From NCBI GenBank assembly GCA_001296005.1, contig LJHR01000047.1, positions 62,001-126,000 of the forward strand: a stretch of 64,000 nucleotides of DNA, written 5' to 3'. Source of the stretch: an alpha proteobacterium AAP38. GTDB taxonomy: Bacteria; Pseudomonadota; Alphaproteobacteria; Azospirillales; Azospirillaceae. The notes beneath the pieces are model-generated. The model made no database searches and was not told the origin of the DNA. It saw nothing but the letters and a program-made list of their open reading frames with translations. The position numbers were made by a program, and so were the translations under genes. Shown here piece after piece: positions 45,016 through 54,126 of the stretch; the stretch's first letter is position 1; each line of letters starts with the position of its first letter.

Positions 45016-45118
45016 CTGAATTGCATTGCGTGGAAGGAGGGTCCAGGGTCGCCCCCCGCTGTATAGGCGAGGGCGGTCGCCCGGCGCATCACCAAACCAC
45101 GAATGGAAGGATCAGACC

Positions 45119-45874
45119 ATGACGCGTTTTGTGAAAGCCCCGCAGGGACAGGGTATCACCCTGGACCGCCGGCAGGTCCTGGTCACCGGCCTTGCCACCG
45201 GTGTGGCGGGCATGGCAGGCGCCGGCCCCGCAATGGCACAGGGTCCCTCCCCCTACACGCTGCCGGCCTTGTCCTATGCCCCAGCTGCGCTGGAGCCGCA
45301 TATCGACGCCCAAACCATGGAAATCCACCATGGCAAGCATCATCAGGCCTATGTCACCAACCTGAACAACGCATTGGCCGATTACGGGCAGTTGCAGAAA
45401 CTGCCCCTGACCGACCTGCTGGCCAAGTTGCCGGACCTGCCCGACGCGGTGCGTACCGCCGTGCGCAATAATGGCGGCGGCCATGCCAACCATTCCATGT
45501 TCTGGTCGATCATGGGACCGGGTGCCGGTGGCGCCCCCACTGGCGCTGTCGCCAAGGCCATCGATGGCAGTTTCGGCGGATTTGATGTGTTCAAGAAGGC
45601 CTTCAATGAGGCCGGTGCCAAACAGTTCGGGTCCGGCTGGGTGTTCGTGACGCTTGCGCCCGATGGCAAATTGCTGATCCAGGCGAAGCCCAACCAGGAT
45701 ACGCCCCTGATGGAGGGCAAGCCCGTCCTGATGGGCAATGACGTCTGGGAACATGCCTATTATCTTAAATATCAGAACCGCCGGGCCGACTATCTGGCGG
45801 CTTGGTGGAATTTGGTGAACTGGCAGGCGGTCAATGACCGGCTGGCCCGCATCACCAAGGGGGAAGTTATCTGA
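45119..45874 (+). CDS. Exported Mn-type superoxide dismutase
   Basis: 251 residues from MTRFVKAPQG, with AAGGA upstream. The N terminus carries a Tat-like signal (DRRQVLVTGLATGVAG, ending PAMA), followed by the SOD fold: EIHHGKHHQAYVTNLNNAL, NHSMFWSIMGPG, FGSGWVFVTL and the metal-binding DVWEHAYYLKYQN. The GGHANHSMFW and NQDTPLMEG patterns favour Mn or a cambialistic type over Fe. Export makes it a periplasmic SOD. It is followed 16 bases later by an HNH gene that starts from GTG; that co-occurrence is unexplained. Confidence 0.93.
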   Translation: MTRFVKAPQGQGITLDRRQVLVTGLATGVAGMAGAGPAMAQGPSPYTLPALSYAPAALEPHIDAQTMEIHHGKHHQAYVTNLNNALADYGQLQKLPLTDLLAKLPDLPDAVRTAVRNNGGGHANHSMFWSIMGPGAGGAPTGAVAKAIDGSFGGFDVFKKAFNEAGAKQFGSGWVFVTLAPDGKLLIQAKPNQDTPLMEGKPVLMGNDVWEHAYYLKYQNRRADYLAAWWNLVNWQAVNDRLARITKGEVI

Positions 45875-45890
45875 CCATGCGAGGCTGGCC

Positions 45891-46268
45891 GTGACACGCC
45901 TGAAGCCATTGCCCCCGGATCTGGCCCTGCTGCCCGTGCGTTCCGCACCGGCGGGCAAGGTCCTGGGCGATTGCGGCCTGTGTGGTCGGCCCCTGATCGC
46001 GGGGCCCAGCGTGGAGGAACACCACCTGCTGCCCCGCAGCCAGGGTGGCAAGGAAACGGTGCCACTGCACCGCGTCTGCCACCGGAAAATCCATGCCGAA
46101 CTGTCGGAAAAGGAACTGGCGCGCGGCTACACCACGCTGGAGTCCTTGCGCGCCCATCCCGACATCGCCGCCTTCATCCAATGGGTAGCCCGCAAACCCC
46201 CGGAATTCACCGCCGTCACCTTCCGCGCCAAGGACCATGCAAAGGCTGGCCGGAAATATCGGGACTGA
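45891..46268 (+). CDS. HNH endonuclease-like protein
   Basis: 125 residues from GTG at 45891, with GAGG six bases before; no suitable ATG is in frame. It has an HNH zinc-finger core with CGLCGRPL near residue 28 and EEHHLLPRSQGG...VPLHRVCHRKIHAELSE, which supplies the His-Asn-His metal site and the two Cys pairs of the treble-clef finger. Short HNH proteins of this type are found alone and their targets are unknown. Positioned just after the exported SOD gene, but compartments differ. Confidence 0.85.
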   Translation: MTRLKPLPPDLALLPVRSAPAGKVLGDCGLCGRPLIAGPSVEEHHLLPRSQGGKETVPLHRVCHRKIHAELSEKELARGYTTLESLRAHPDIAAFIQWVARKPPEFTAVTFRAKDHAKAGRKYRD

Positions 46269-46605
46269 CAACCAGTCCATGTCGGTCAGGTCGCGGGCAA
46301 AGCACGAGCCCTGACCGATAAAGGCACCATCGGCATCAGGGCTCACCTGCGGATCGACCTGACCTACGGCGATATCCCCGGCCCAATCTAGAGGTCTGGA
46401 GCTTAGTAGATAAATACAACGGTTTATATTTTCAATTAGTTGAATATACCCAAAACCAGCACACCCGCTGGACTATATCGGACCAACATTATCTCTTGCG
46501 CAACAAAATGTAATATCGCATAATCATTATGCGAATATACGATGGCTGAAAACGTGCCAACAGCCACGCCCAAGCAAACATAAAAGCTTCCAAGGGAGGA
46601 ACTTC
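46269..46605. other. 337-base gap with a Fur-box-like palindrome
   Basis: No gene is supported. The left part (46269-46390) has a composition like coding DNA and a short minus-strand open stretch with no start. From 46390 it is AT-rich, with an imperfect inverted repeat TATATTTTCAA/TTGAATATA at about 46425-46449 and the Fur-like palindrome at 46517-46533. This is the probable promoter region of the TonB receptor. Confidence 0.5.
46517..46533 (+). promoter_or_regulatory. Fur-box-like palindrome
   Basis: CGCATAATCATTATGCG is a 17-base perfect palindrome; its central ATAATCATTAT equals the core of the 7-1-7 Fur box (TGATAAT-N-ATTATCA). It is 73 bases upstream of a TonB-dependent receptor start, so iron repression of that receptor is likely. 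The outer bases (GC instead of TG/CA) are not consensus. Confidence 0.6.
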
Positions 46606-48921
46606 ATGTCTATCGCGGAACGCCGGGCGTGCCCGGCGAAGGGGGATTTGCGCGCCCGCTCCATCCATCGTCTGCTGCTGTCCACGGGCCTGATGCTGGC
46701 CATGGCGGCTCCGGTCGCCGCCCAGACGGCCCCAGCCCAGAATGACGGCGCGACGCTGGAAGAGATCGTGGTGACGGCGCGGCGCCGGTCGGAAGCGTTG
46801 CAGGACACGCCCGTGGCCGTCACGGCCTTCACGGCGGAAGCGCTGGAAGCGCGCAGCGTGGAGACGCTGGACAATATTGCCCGCTTCACGCCGAACATTC
46901 GGTTTGACGGTGCCGCCGCCCTGTCGGGGGGAAATTACAACGCCACCGTCTTCATTCGCGGCATCGGCCAGAACGACTTCGCGATCTTCAGCGATCCCGG
47001 CGTCGGCTTCTATGTTGATGGCGTCTATTATGCCCGCTCCATCGGCGGCATCATGGATGCGGTGGATCTGGCCAGCGTTGAGGTATTGCGCGGGCCGCAG
47101 GGCACCCTGTTCGGCAAGAACACCATCGGCGGCGCCGTCCTGATCAGCACGCAGCGTCCCACGGATGATCTGTCGGGCCGGGTGGAACTGACCACGGGCC
47201 GCTTCGACCGGCTGGATGTGAAGGGCGTGGTGAATGTGCCCCTGGCCGATGGCAAGGTGCTGACCCGCCTGTCGGTTTCCTCGCTGAACCGCGATGGCTA
47301 TGCCAAGCGCCTGTCCGACGGCCAGGACATGGGCGACCGCAATGCCGACAGTGCACGGTTGCAGATCACGACGAATGTTACGGAAGATATCGATTTTCAT
47401 CTGGTTGGCGATGTTACGCGGGCCCGCGAACATTCCGCCCCGAACAAGTTGCTGGCCATCGCGCCGGCGCCGGGCCTGACCGGCGTACCCTTCCTGGTGA
47501 ACTACAACAACCTTGTGGCCCCGACACGCGGCGTGACCGCGCCCAACGGTCAGAAGACGCTGAACAGCTCCTTCATCACCGACAGCCCGTTCACCACCTG
47601 GGCCACCGGCCCCAATGTCAACGATCTGGACCTGTGGGGCTTGGCCGGCACCCTGACCTGGAACCTGGGCACTGTCGAGGCCAAAAGCATCACGGCCTAT
47701 CGTGAGCTGCAGGCGACCTTTGCACGAGACGGCGACAATACGCCCTTCACCTATCGCGAGACGTTCAACGACGATGACCAGTGGCAGTTCAGCCAGGAAT
47801 TCCAGTTGAGCGGCGATGGCATGGATGGCCGTTTCACCTGGGTGGGTGGCGTCTATTACTTCACCGAGGAAGGCACCGACAATGCCCGCGCCGATCTGGC
47901 CATGGGCCTGTGGCCGCCGCTGGGGCCGGCACTGTCGCCCGCCACATTGATCCTGAACCGTATCGATAACACCTCCTATGCGGCATTCGGCCAGGGCAAT
48001 TTCAAGCTGACGGACGATCTGTCGGTCACCGCCGGCGCCCGCTGGAACCGCGACAAGAAGTGGATTTCAGTCTTCAACCGCCGTCAGCGCGATCAGGTGG
48101 TCTTCACCGACGTGCAGCGGTCGGGCGACTGGAACGCCTTCACGCCGAAGCTTGGCCTGGAATACAAGGCCAGTGACGACGCGATGCTCTACGCCTCCGC
48201 GGGCAAGGGCTTCAAGAGCGGCGGCTACAATGCCCGCCCGCTGGCCGATGCCTCGGAAGTGACGCAGTATGAGCCGGAAACCATCTGGACCTATGAGGTC
48301 GGGGCCAAGACCGGCTGGCTGGACAACCGCCTGATCGTCAATGTCGCGGGATATCTCAGCAAGTATGACAATATCCAGCTGACCGTGAACCAGACGCCCC
48401 GCAATTTCGTGGCCAACGCCGCGAAGGGCACCATCAAGGGGGCGGAGCTGGAGGTGCGGGCCAAGCCGGCCAAGGGCCTCGATTTCGATCTTGCCGTCGG
48501 CTACACCGACGCGAAATATGACGAGGTCGGGACGGGTCTGGGCCCCACGCAGATCTTGCCCATCACCAAGGCGGCAAAGTTCGTGAAGACCCCGAAATGG
48601 ACGGTCAGCACGGGCCTGCAATATACCTACGCCATGGGTGACGGCAGCACGCTCAGCCTGCGTGGCGATCTGTCGGCCTATTCCAAGTTCTACAATGACG
48701 TGGCCAATACCGAACTGGTGGCACAGTCCGGCTATGGCATCGTCAACAGCCGCCTGACCTATACCTCGCCGGATGACAGCTGGACCCTGGCCCTGTTCGC
48801 CACCAACCTGACCGACCGGCGCTATTTCGTGTCGGGCAATGCCAGCGCCGCCTTCGGTCTGGCCGAGGCCTCCTATGGCCGCCCGCGGGAATGGGGCGTG
48901 ACATTGGGGGCGAAGTTCTAA
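46606..48921 (+). CDS. TonB-dependent receptor, probable siderophore/iron uptake
   Basis: 771 residues, with GGGAGGA upstream. The signal region ends VAAQTAP (residue about 40), later than usual because of a basic 20-residue leader. A TonB box-like LEEIVVTARRR is at about 50-60, followed by the plug domain (LQDTPVAVTAFTAEALEARSVETLDNIARFTPN, IRGIGQNDFAIFSDPGVGFYVDGVYYAR, VEVLRGPQGTLFGKNTIGGAV). The beta-barrel continues to LGAKF, with terminal Phe. It is an outer-membrane active transporter powered by TonB-ExbBD (not present here). The Fur-like palindrome upstream suggests iron regulation. Confidence 0.95.
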   Translation: MSIAERRACPAKGDLRARSIHRLLLSTGLMLAMAAPVAAQTAPAQNDGATLEEIVVTARRRSEALQDTPVAVTAFTAEALEARSVETLDNIARFTPNIRFDGAAALSGGNYNATVFIRGIGQNDFAIFSDPGVGFYVDGVYYARSIGGIMDAVDLASVEVLRGPQGTLFGKNTIGGAVLISTQRPTDDLSGRVELTTGRFDRLDVKGVVNVPLADGKVLTRLSVSSLNRDGYAKRLSDGQDMGDRNADSARLQITTNVTEDIDFHLVGDVTRAREHSAPNKLLAIAPAPGLTGVPFLVNYNNLVAPTRGVTAPNGQKTLNSSFITDSPFTTWATGPNVNDLDLWGLAGTLTWNLGTVEAKSITAYRELQATFARDGDNTPFTYRETFNDDDQWQFSQEFQLSGDGMDGRFTWVGGVYYFTEEGTDNARADLAMGLWPPLGPALSPATLILNRIDNTSYAAFGQGNFKLTDDLSVTAGARWNRDKKWISVFNRRQRDQVVFTDVQRSGDWNAFTPKLGLEYKASDDAMLYASAGKGFKSGGYNARPLADASEVTQYEPETIWTYEVGAKTGWLDNRLIVNVAGYLSKYDNIQLTVNQTPRNFVANAAKGTIKGAELEVRAKPAKGLDFDLAVGYTDAKYDEVGTGLGPTQILPITKAAKFVKTPKWTVSTGLQYTYAMGDGSTLSLRGDLSAYSKFYNDVANTELVAQSGYGIVNSRLTYTSPDDSWTLALFATNLTDRRYFVSGNASAAFGLAEASYGRPREWGVTLGAKF

Positions 48922-48936
48922 GGCGGGATGTTGCTG

Positions 48937-49024
48937 CCTCTCCCGCAAGCGGGCGAGGGGCAAAATTCCACCCCTCGCCCACGAAGGTGGGAGAGGGAGG
49001 GGCCCATTGGCACTAGCCAATGGG
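48937..49024. repeat. Intergenic inverted repeats, REP-like
   Basis: CCTCTCCCGC...GGGCGAGGGG (48937-48960) is mirrored by CCCCTCGCCC...GGGAGAGG (48971-48996) to make an imperfect inverted repeat. CCCATTGGC/GCCAATGGG follows at 49003-49011 and 49016-49024 with a four-base loop. Such GC-rich units after a stop codon are typical of dispersed REP-like elements, but only this copy is in the window. Confidence 0.5.
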
Positions 49025-49098
49025 AGGGTGAGGGAACCACCCGCTGACATCCCGACAACCGGCACGAGCCTATCAAAAGGTCAATTTCCTTCAATACG

Positions 49099-49161
49099 GG
49101 ATCGGGCCGGGTGGCGATAAACGGGCAAACAGCCCCGGAGACGCCACCCGTGACCCGATCC
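49099..49161 (+). promoter_or_regulatory. Long inverted repeat upstream of lysE-like gene
   Basis: GGATCGGG (49099-49106) and GGGTGGCG (49109-49116) pair with CGCCACCC (49142-49149) and CCCGATCC (49154-49161), giving two 8-bp helices separated by a small internal loop. It lies 50 bases before the LysE-family start. It may be a leader structure or the terminator of the receptor transcript. Confidence 0.45.
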
Positions 49162-49211
49162 TTTGACGATAGACAGTGCCGGCCCACCTTCATCAATGAA
49201 CGGGGGCGGGC

Positions 49212-49808
49212 ATGAACAGCACCCTGCTGCTGGCCATGGCCAGCTTCGCGCTTGTCGCCTCCATCACCCCCGGTCCCGTCAACAGCATGGCGCTGGCCAG
49301 CGGCGTGCAGCACGGGTTCCGGCGCAGCCTGGGCTTCGTCACCGGCGCCACGGTGGGCTTCACGGCCCTGCTGCTGCTGGCCGGTCTTGGCATGGCCGAC
49401 GCGGTGGCGCGGCTGCCCATGCTGGACATGGCCATGCGGGTGGCGGGAACCGGGTTCCTGTTCTATCTGGCCTTACGCCTCTGGCGGGCCGCTGGCGGCA
49501 TGGCGGCGGGTGAGGTGCCGGTGGCACCCTCGCTATGGGCCGGGGCCAGCCTGCAATGGCTGAACCCCAAGGCCTGGATCGCGGCGGTGGCCGGCATGGG
49601 CGCCTATGGATTGCAGGACGGCATGGTCAGCGTCCTGGTCTTCGCCGGCCTCTATTTCATCATCTGCTACGCGTCTATCGCTCTCTGGGCCTATGCCGGC
49701 ACCTGGGCGTCGCAGATCATCGGCACGGCGGACCGGATGCGCCTTTTCAACCGCACCATGGCGGTTCTGCTGGCAATTGGCGCTGTCGCCATGCTGGCCG
49801 GCCACTGA
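49212..49808 (+). CDS. LysE family amino-acid exporter
   Basis: 198 residues, preceded by GGGGGCGGG. Six hydrophobic helices are spread along the chain, with the LysE/RhtB signature ITPGPVNSMALASGVQHGFRRSLGFVTGATVGF in the first 60 residues and LQWLNPKAWIAAVAGMGAYG near 115. Such proteins export lysine, threonine or homoserine lactone-like compounds by proton exchange. No LysG-type regulator is next to it. Confidence 0.9.
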   Translation: MNSTLLLAMASFALVASITPGPVNSMALASGVQHGFRRSLGFVTGATVGFTALLLLAGLGMADAVARLPMLDMAMRVAGTGFLFYLALRLWRAAGGMAAGEVPVAPSLWAGASLQWLNPKAWIAAVAGMGAYGLQDGMVSVLVFAGLYFIICYASIALWAYAGTWASQIIGTADRMRLFNRTMAVLLAIGAVAMLAGH

Positions 49809-49814
49809 AAATGA

Positions 49815-49850
49815 CAAGGCCCGCCATGGCGTGAACCATGGCGGGCCTTG
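49815..49850. terminator. Bidirectional terminator between lysE-like and sppA
   Basis: CAAGGCCCGCCATGG (49815-49829) and CCATGGCGGGCCTTG (49836-49850) form a 15-bp perfect stem with a six-base loop, placed between two convergent genes. Confidence 0.85.
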
Positions 49851-49872
49851 CATTAACAAGCAGGTACCGTGA

Positions 49873-51684
49873 TCAGAACCCGTGCCGCACCATGGCCGGC
49901 ATCAGCACCACCATGTCCTGATCCGCCTTCAGATAGGGGGCCAGGGTGGATAGGGCGGGGCGGAACGGGGCAAGGGTACGATCGGCCACTTCTGCCGTCA
50001 CGGCATCGCTGACCGCCGCGCGCGCGTCACCCGACAGCAGTTCCATAATGAAGTCGAACTGCGAGCGCTTGTGCGGCAGGGTAATCGCGCGCACGGGCGC
50101 ATCCTCAGCCAGCTTCAGCGCCTTGCGCACCTCGCCCATGGCGGTGGCATAACCGCCCAGCGCATCCACAAGGCCCAGTTCCTTGGCCTGACGGCCCGTA
50201 TAGACACGGCCCTTGGCAATCTCCTTCACCTTGTCCAGCGGCAGGTTGCGCCCTTCGGCCACACCCTGGGTAAAGGCGGCATAGGTGCTGTCTAGGAAGG
50301 CGTTGAGGCGGGCTTCCTGGGTCTCGCTGAACGGCGTGTTGGAGGACCACATGCCGGCATTGGCACCGCGGCTGATCGGTTCGACATTGATACCGGCCCA
50401 ATCGGTCAGGCCGCGCACCACCATCTTGCCGGCGATCACGCCGATGGAACCGGTGATGGTGCCGGGTTCGGCCACGATGCGGTCAGCCCCCATGGAGACC
50501 CAGTAACCGCCCGATGCCGCAACGGCGCCCATCGACACGATGACCGGCTTGCCCTTGGCCTTGGCCTTCAGCACCTTGCGGCGCACCACCTCCGACGCGA
50601 CGGCGCTGCCGCCAGGGCTGTTCACACGGAACAGGATGGCCTTCACATTGTCATCTTCAATGGCTTGGTCAAAGGCGGCGGCAATGGTGGCCGCACCAAA
50701 GCTTTCGTCACCCGACAAAGGATCGGCCTGGCTGTCCCCGCGCATGATGGCGCCGTCACCGACGATCATGGCCACCAGCGGCGCATCGGTGATCGACATA
50801 TCGATCCCTTCCGGCGGGGCGCGGTTATAATCCTGCAGGCTGACCAGTTCCGGCTCGCCACCGGTGCCGCCGGCGGCCTTGGCCTTCTCGATGGCCCAGT
50901 CAACCGCCTCGTCCCAATAGGCCAGCTTGTCGACCAGCTTGGCGTCCAGTGCCTCCTTGTCCATCAGCGGGGCCTTGTCCACGGCGGCGCGCACGGCGGC
51001 ATCATTGATGCCACGGGCCAGCGCCACATCGGTCACCCACTGGTTGAACAGATCACCGATCAGGCTGTCGATGGCTTCGCGGTTGGCCGGGGTCGGGCCG
51101 GTTTCCGTATATTGCTCGGCGAAGGACTTGTATTCCTCGCGCTTGCGGAACTGCGGCTCTACCTTCAGCTTGTCCAGCGTGCCGCGCAGGAAGGTCAGTT
51201 CCGCCTGCATGCCGGTGATAGCCATGTCGCCCATCGGCTGCATCCACACCTGCTCGAACGCCGTGGCCAGGTAATAGGGCTGCATGCCATTGCCCATTTC
51301 GCCAAAGCTTTCGGCATGGACGATGGCAAAGCGGCCTTCCTTGCGCAGCTTGGCGATGCTGTCGCGCAGTTCCTGCGTCACCGCAAAGGAATGCACGCCA
51401 TTGCCGGTGCGGGCAATGATGCCCTTGACACGCGGGTCCTTGGATGCCCGGTTCAGGGTGCGGACCACCTGTTCCACCGTGGTGCGGTGATCCCCCAGCA
51501 GACCCGCGACCGGGCTGTTCGCCGGCGCCTCGGCCAGCGGCTTTTCCAGGTCCAGTTCAAGAACGATGCTGTCGGGCAGCTTGGGCTGCCGGTTGGCCAG
51601 ATGCACACCAAGGCCGATGGCACCGGCGACGAGAAGCACAGACAGAAAGCCAATGATGGCGAAAACGCGTAGGATGATCCGCAT
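49873..51684 (-). CDS. sppA: Signal peptide peptidase SppA, 67K type
   Basis: 603 residues, the length of the two-domain (67K) form. The N-terminal hydrophobic anchor is IIGFLSVLLVAGAIGLGVHL. The N-terminal half supplies the general-base Lys186 (REEYKSFAEQYTETG). The C-terminal half supplies the nucleophile Ser391 (GAVAASGGYWVSMGAD), with the supporting RVNSPGGSAVASEVVRRK. The enzyme degrades cleaved signal peptides in the inner membrane facing the periplasm. It is convergent with the lysE-like gene. The end MVRHGF is typical of alphaproteobacterial members. Confidence 0.96.
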   Translation of the reverse strand: MRIILRVFAIIGFLSVLLVAGAIGLGVHLANRQPKLPDSIVLELDLEKPLAEAPANSPVAGLLGDHRTTVEQVVRTLNRASKDPRVKGIIARTGNGVHSFAVTQELRDSIAKLRKEGRFAIVHAESFGEMGNGMQPYYLATAFEQVWMQPMGDMAITGMQAELTFLRGTLDKLKVEPQFRKREEYKSFAEQYTETGPTPANREAIDSLIGDLFNQWVTDVALARGINDAAVRAAVDKAPLMDKEALDAKLVDKLAYWDEAVDWAIEKAKAAGGTGGEPELVSLQDYNRAPPEGIDMSITDAPLVAMIVGDGAIMRGDSQADPLSGDESFGAATIAAAFDQAIEDDNVKAILFRVNSPGGSAVASEVVRRKVLKAKAKGKPVIVSMGAVAASGGYWVSMGADRIVAEPGTITGSIGVIAGKMVVRGLTDWAGINVEPISRGANAGMWSSNTPFSETQEARLNAFLDSTYAAFTQGVAEGRNLPLDKVKEIAKGRVYTGRQAKELGLVDALGGYATAMGEVRKALKLAEDAPVRAITLPHKRSQFDFIMELLSGDARAAVSDAVTAEVADRTLAPFRPALSTLAPYLKADQDMVVLMPAMVRHGF

Positions 51685-51903
51685 GACCCGTTCCGATTGA
51701 TACCGAACCCGCCCACACTAACCGCGAAGGCAGCCGCACGGCCAGAGGTGAAACAACCCCGTTACGATGAAGTTCCCCGCCCCGCACCCAGGGCGCGAGA
51801 AGGAACGCCAATGGGATATGGGGTTGGCAGGGCATGATGCCAGGGGTTGGTGTGCGAAAGCGGGCCATTGTTGAACCCGCTCGCCCCGGTTATGGTCCCG
51901 CTC

Positions 51904-53370
51904 ATGATCAACCCCGCCGCACTTCATGTTCTGCCTCTGACCCTGCCCGACCCGCTGGCCGCGTTTGCGGTACTGGCGGGGCAGAAGGGGGCCATGCTGC
52001 TGGATGGCGGGGCGGCGGATGGGGGCCGCGCGCGTTACTCCATCCTGGTGGCTGATCCGTTTTCCTGGATCGAAGTGGCGGGCGACGGGACGGTGACGCA
52101 GGACGGCACCCGGCTGACCCTGGACCCCTTCACGGCCCTGGAACAGGCGCTGCGCCCCTTTGCGCGGGTCCTGCCCGCCGGCCTGCCCCCCTTCACCGGT
52201 GGTGCCGTGGGCGTCATGGGGTATGAGCTGGGCCGGTATCTGGAGCGGCTGCCGGCGCCCCAGGATACCGGCATCGACCTGCCCGATATGGCCTTCGGCC
52301 TGTACGACACTGTCGCCGTTATCGACCATGCGCAGGACAGGGCCTGGATCATCTCCGGCGGGGAACGCGAATCCGATCCGGCCCGCCGGCCCCACCGGGC
52401 CAAGGAACTGGCACAGTCGCTCAATGACCGGCTGGCCAGCGCCCCGCCGCTTTCCCGCGACAATGGCGACGGCCTGCTGCGCCGGCCAGGGTGGGAGGCG
52501 GAGCTATCACCCGCCACCTATCGCGACCGGGTGGCGCGCATCCTGGACTATATCCGGGCCGGCGACATCTATCAGGCCAACATGACCCAGCGCTTTCTGG
52601 GCCGTCTGCGCCCCGGCGTCACACCCTGGGATGCCTATCGCCGCCTGCGCCCGCGCACATCGGCCCCCTTCTCCGCGTTCCTGAACTTAGGTCACGGTCG
52701 GGCCATTGCGTCGGGGTCGCCGGAACGGTTCCTGTCGCTATCCGCCGATGGCGCTATTGAGACGCGGCCCATCAAGGGCACCCGCCCCCGCCATGCCGAC
52801 GCCATGCGCGATGCCGAACTGGCCGCGGAACTGCTGTCGTCGGAGAAGGACCGGGCGGAAAACCTGATGATCGTCGATCTGCTGCGCAACGACCTGTCGC
52901 GGGTGGCAGAGATCGGGTCGGTCAGGGTGCCCAGCCTGTGGGGTCTGGAAAGCTACCGCACCGTCCATCACCTGACCTCCGTCGTCACGGGCCGGTTGAA
53001 GCCGGGCCTTGGCCCCGTCGACCTGCTGCGCGCCAGCTTTCCCGGCGGGTCGATCACTGGCGCGCCGAAAATCCGCGCCATGCAGATCATCCATGAGCTA
53101 GAGCCCGCCCGGCGCGGCCCTTATTGCGGATCGGTGATGTGGATCGGCTGGGATGGTGCCATGGACAGTTCCATCATCATCCGCACCGCCGCCATATCGG
53201 GCGACAAGGTACAGGTACAGGCCGGCGGCGGCATCGTGGCCGATAGCGAGCCGGAGGCGGAGTATCAGGAAAGCCTGACCAAGGCCAAAGCCATCCTGAC
53301 CGCCCTTGATCCGGCCATGGCCTGGCCCCCCGTCATCGCGGTGGATGAGGCGGGGGAGCGGGCGGCATGA
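51904..53370 (+). CDS. pabB: Aminodeoxychorismate synthase component I (PabB)
   Basis: 488 residues from MINPAALHVL. The chorismate-binding fold is in the C-terminal 280 residues (SPATYRDRVARILDYIRAGDIYQANMTQRF). It has PIKGTRPR: the Lys in this motif marks aminodeoxychorismate synthase and distinguishes it from anthranilate synthase, where it is Ala. Downstream are SSEKDRAENLMIVDLLRNDLSRVAEIGSV, SFPGGSITGAPKIRAMQIIHELEP and GPYCGSVMWIGWDG. The glutamine amidotransferase partner (pabA) is not here. Its stop overlaps the pabC start. Confidence 0.96.
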   Translation: MINPAALHVLPLTLPDPLAAFAVLAGQKGAMLLDGGAADGGRARYSILVADPFSWIEVAGDGTVTQDGTRLTLDPFTALEQALRPFARVLPAGLPPFTGGAVGVMGYELGRYLERLPAPQDTGIDLPDMAFGLYDTVAVIDHAQDRAWIISGGERESDPARRPHRAKELAQSLNDRLASAPPLSRDNGDGLLRRPGWEAELSPATYRDRVARILDYIRAGDIYQANMTQRFLGRLRPGVTPWDAYRRLRPRTSAPFSAFLNLGHGRAIASGSPERFLSLSADGAIETRPIKGTRPRHADAMRDAELAAELLSSEKDRAENLMIVDLLRNDLSRVAEIGSVRVPSLWGLESYRTVHHLTSVVTGRLKPGLGPVDLLRASFPGGSITGAPKIRAMQIIHELEPARRGPYCGSVMWIGWDGAMDSSIIIRTAAISGDKVQVQAGGGIVADSEPEAEYQESLTKAKAILTALDPAMAWPPVIAVDEAGERAA

Positions 53371-54116
53371 GCGTCATCTGGCTGAACGGGGATTTCGTCG
53401 CCGCCGACAAGCCGGCCCTGCTGGCTCATGACCGGGGCCTGACCCTGGGTGACGGGTTGTTTGAGACCATCGCCGTGAAGGCCGGCGTGCCCCTGCGCCT
53501 GGATGCCCATCTGAAACGTCTGCGGGATGGGGCGGATTTCTTAGGCCTGCCCGTACCGGCGGGCGATCAGGTCCTGCACGATGCCATCATGGGTCTGCTG
53601 GGGGCCAACGGCATGGAGGGGGAGGCGGCGGTGCGCCTGACCCTGACCGCCGGCCCCGGCCCCCGCGGCCTGCCAAGGCCGGAACTGCCCAGCCCCACCT
53701 TGATGCTGGCCGCCGGCCGCATCCCGGCAGAGGCACCGCCGGCCCGGCTGGTCATCGCCCGCACCACCTGCCGCAACGAGAAATCGCCCTTGTCGCGGCT
53801 GAAGACCCTGAACTATCTGGACAGCATCATCGCCCGGCGGGAGGCAACGGCACGCGGAGCCGATGATGCCGTGATGCTGAACAGCCAGGGCCGCGTCGCG
53901 GAAGCCACCGCCGCCAATATCTTCCTTTCCCTGGACGGGCATTGGGTGACACCGACCGTGGCCGAAGGTGCCCTGCCCGGCACCATGCGCGCCGCCCTTC
54001 TCAAGAACTGGCGGGCGCAGGAACGGGCCGTGACGGTGGATGAGTTGCGCCGCGCCGACGACATGGTGCTGACCAACGCGCTGGGCATGCGCAAGGTGGC
54101 GCGGGTGCTGGATTAG
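53367..54116 (+). CDS. pabC: Aminodeoxychorismate lyase (PabC), class IV aminotransferase fold
   Basis: 249 residues, starting in an ATGA overlap with pabB. The class IV pattern is present: HDRGLTLGDGLFETIAV near residue 21, the PLP lysine in SRLKTLNYLDSI (Lys146), and NSQGRVAEATAANIFL with the Glu that orients the cofactor, then LPGTMRAALL. It turns aminodeoxychorismate into p-aminobenzoate and pyruvate. Coupling to pabB supports this over branched-chain aminotransferase. Its stop is ten bases from that of the convergent DUF2200 gene. Confidence 0.93.
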   Translation: MSVIWLNGDFVAADKPALLAHDRGLTLGDGLFETIAVKAGVPLRLDAHLKRLRDGADFLGLPVPAGDQVLHDAIMGLLGANGMEGEAAVRLTLTAGPGPRGLPRPELPSPTLMLAAGRIPAEAPPARLVIARTTCRNEKSPLSRLKTLNYLDSIIARREATARGADDAVMLNSQGRVAEATAANIFLSLDGHWVTPTVAEGALPGTMRAALLKNWRAQERAVTVDELRRADDMVLTNALGMRKVARVLD

Positions 54117-54126
54117 GGCCAACGCC

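Noticed and set aside
46268-46390. Minus-strand stretch that reads like protein just after the HNH gene
   Set aside because: No start with a ribosome site and it runs into the antisense of the HNH gene; too short to support a remnant.
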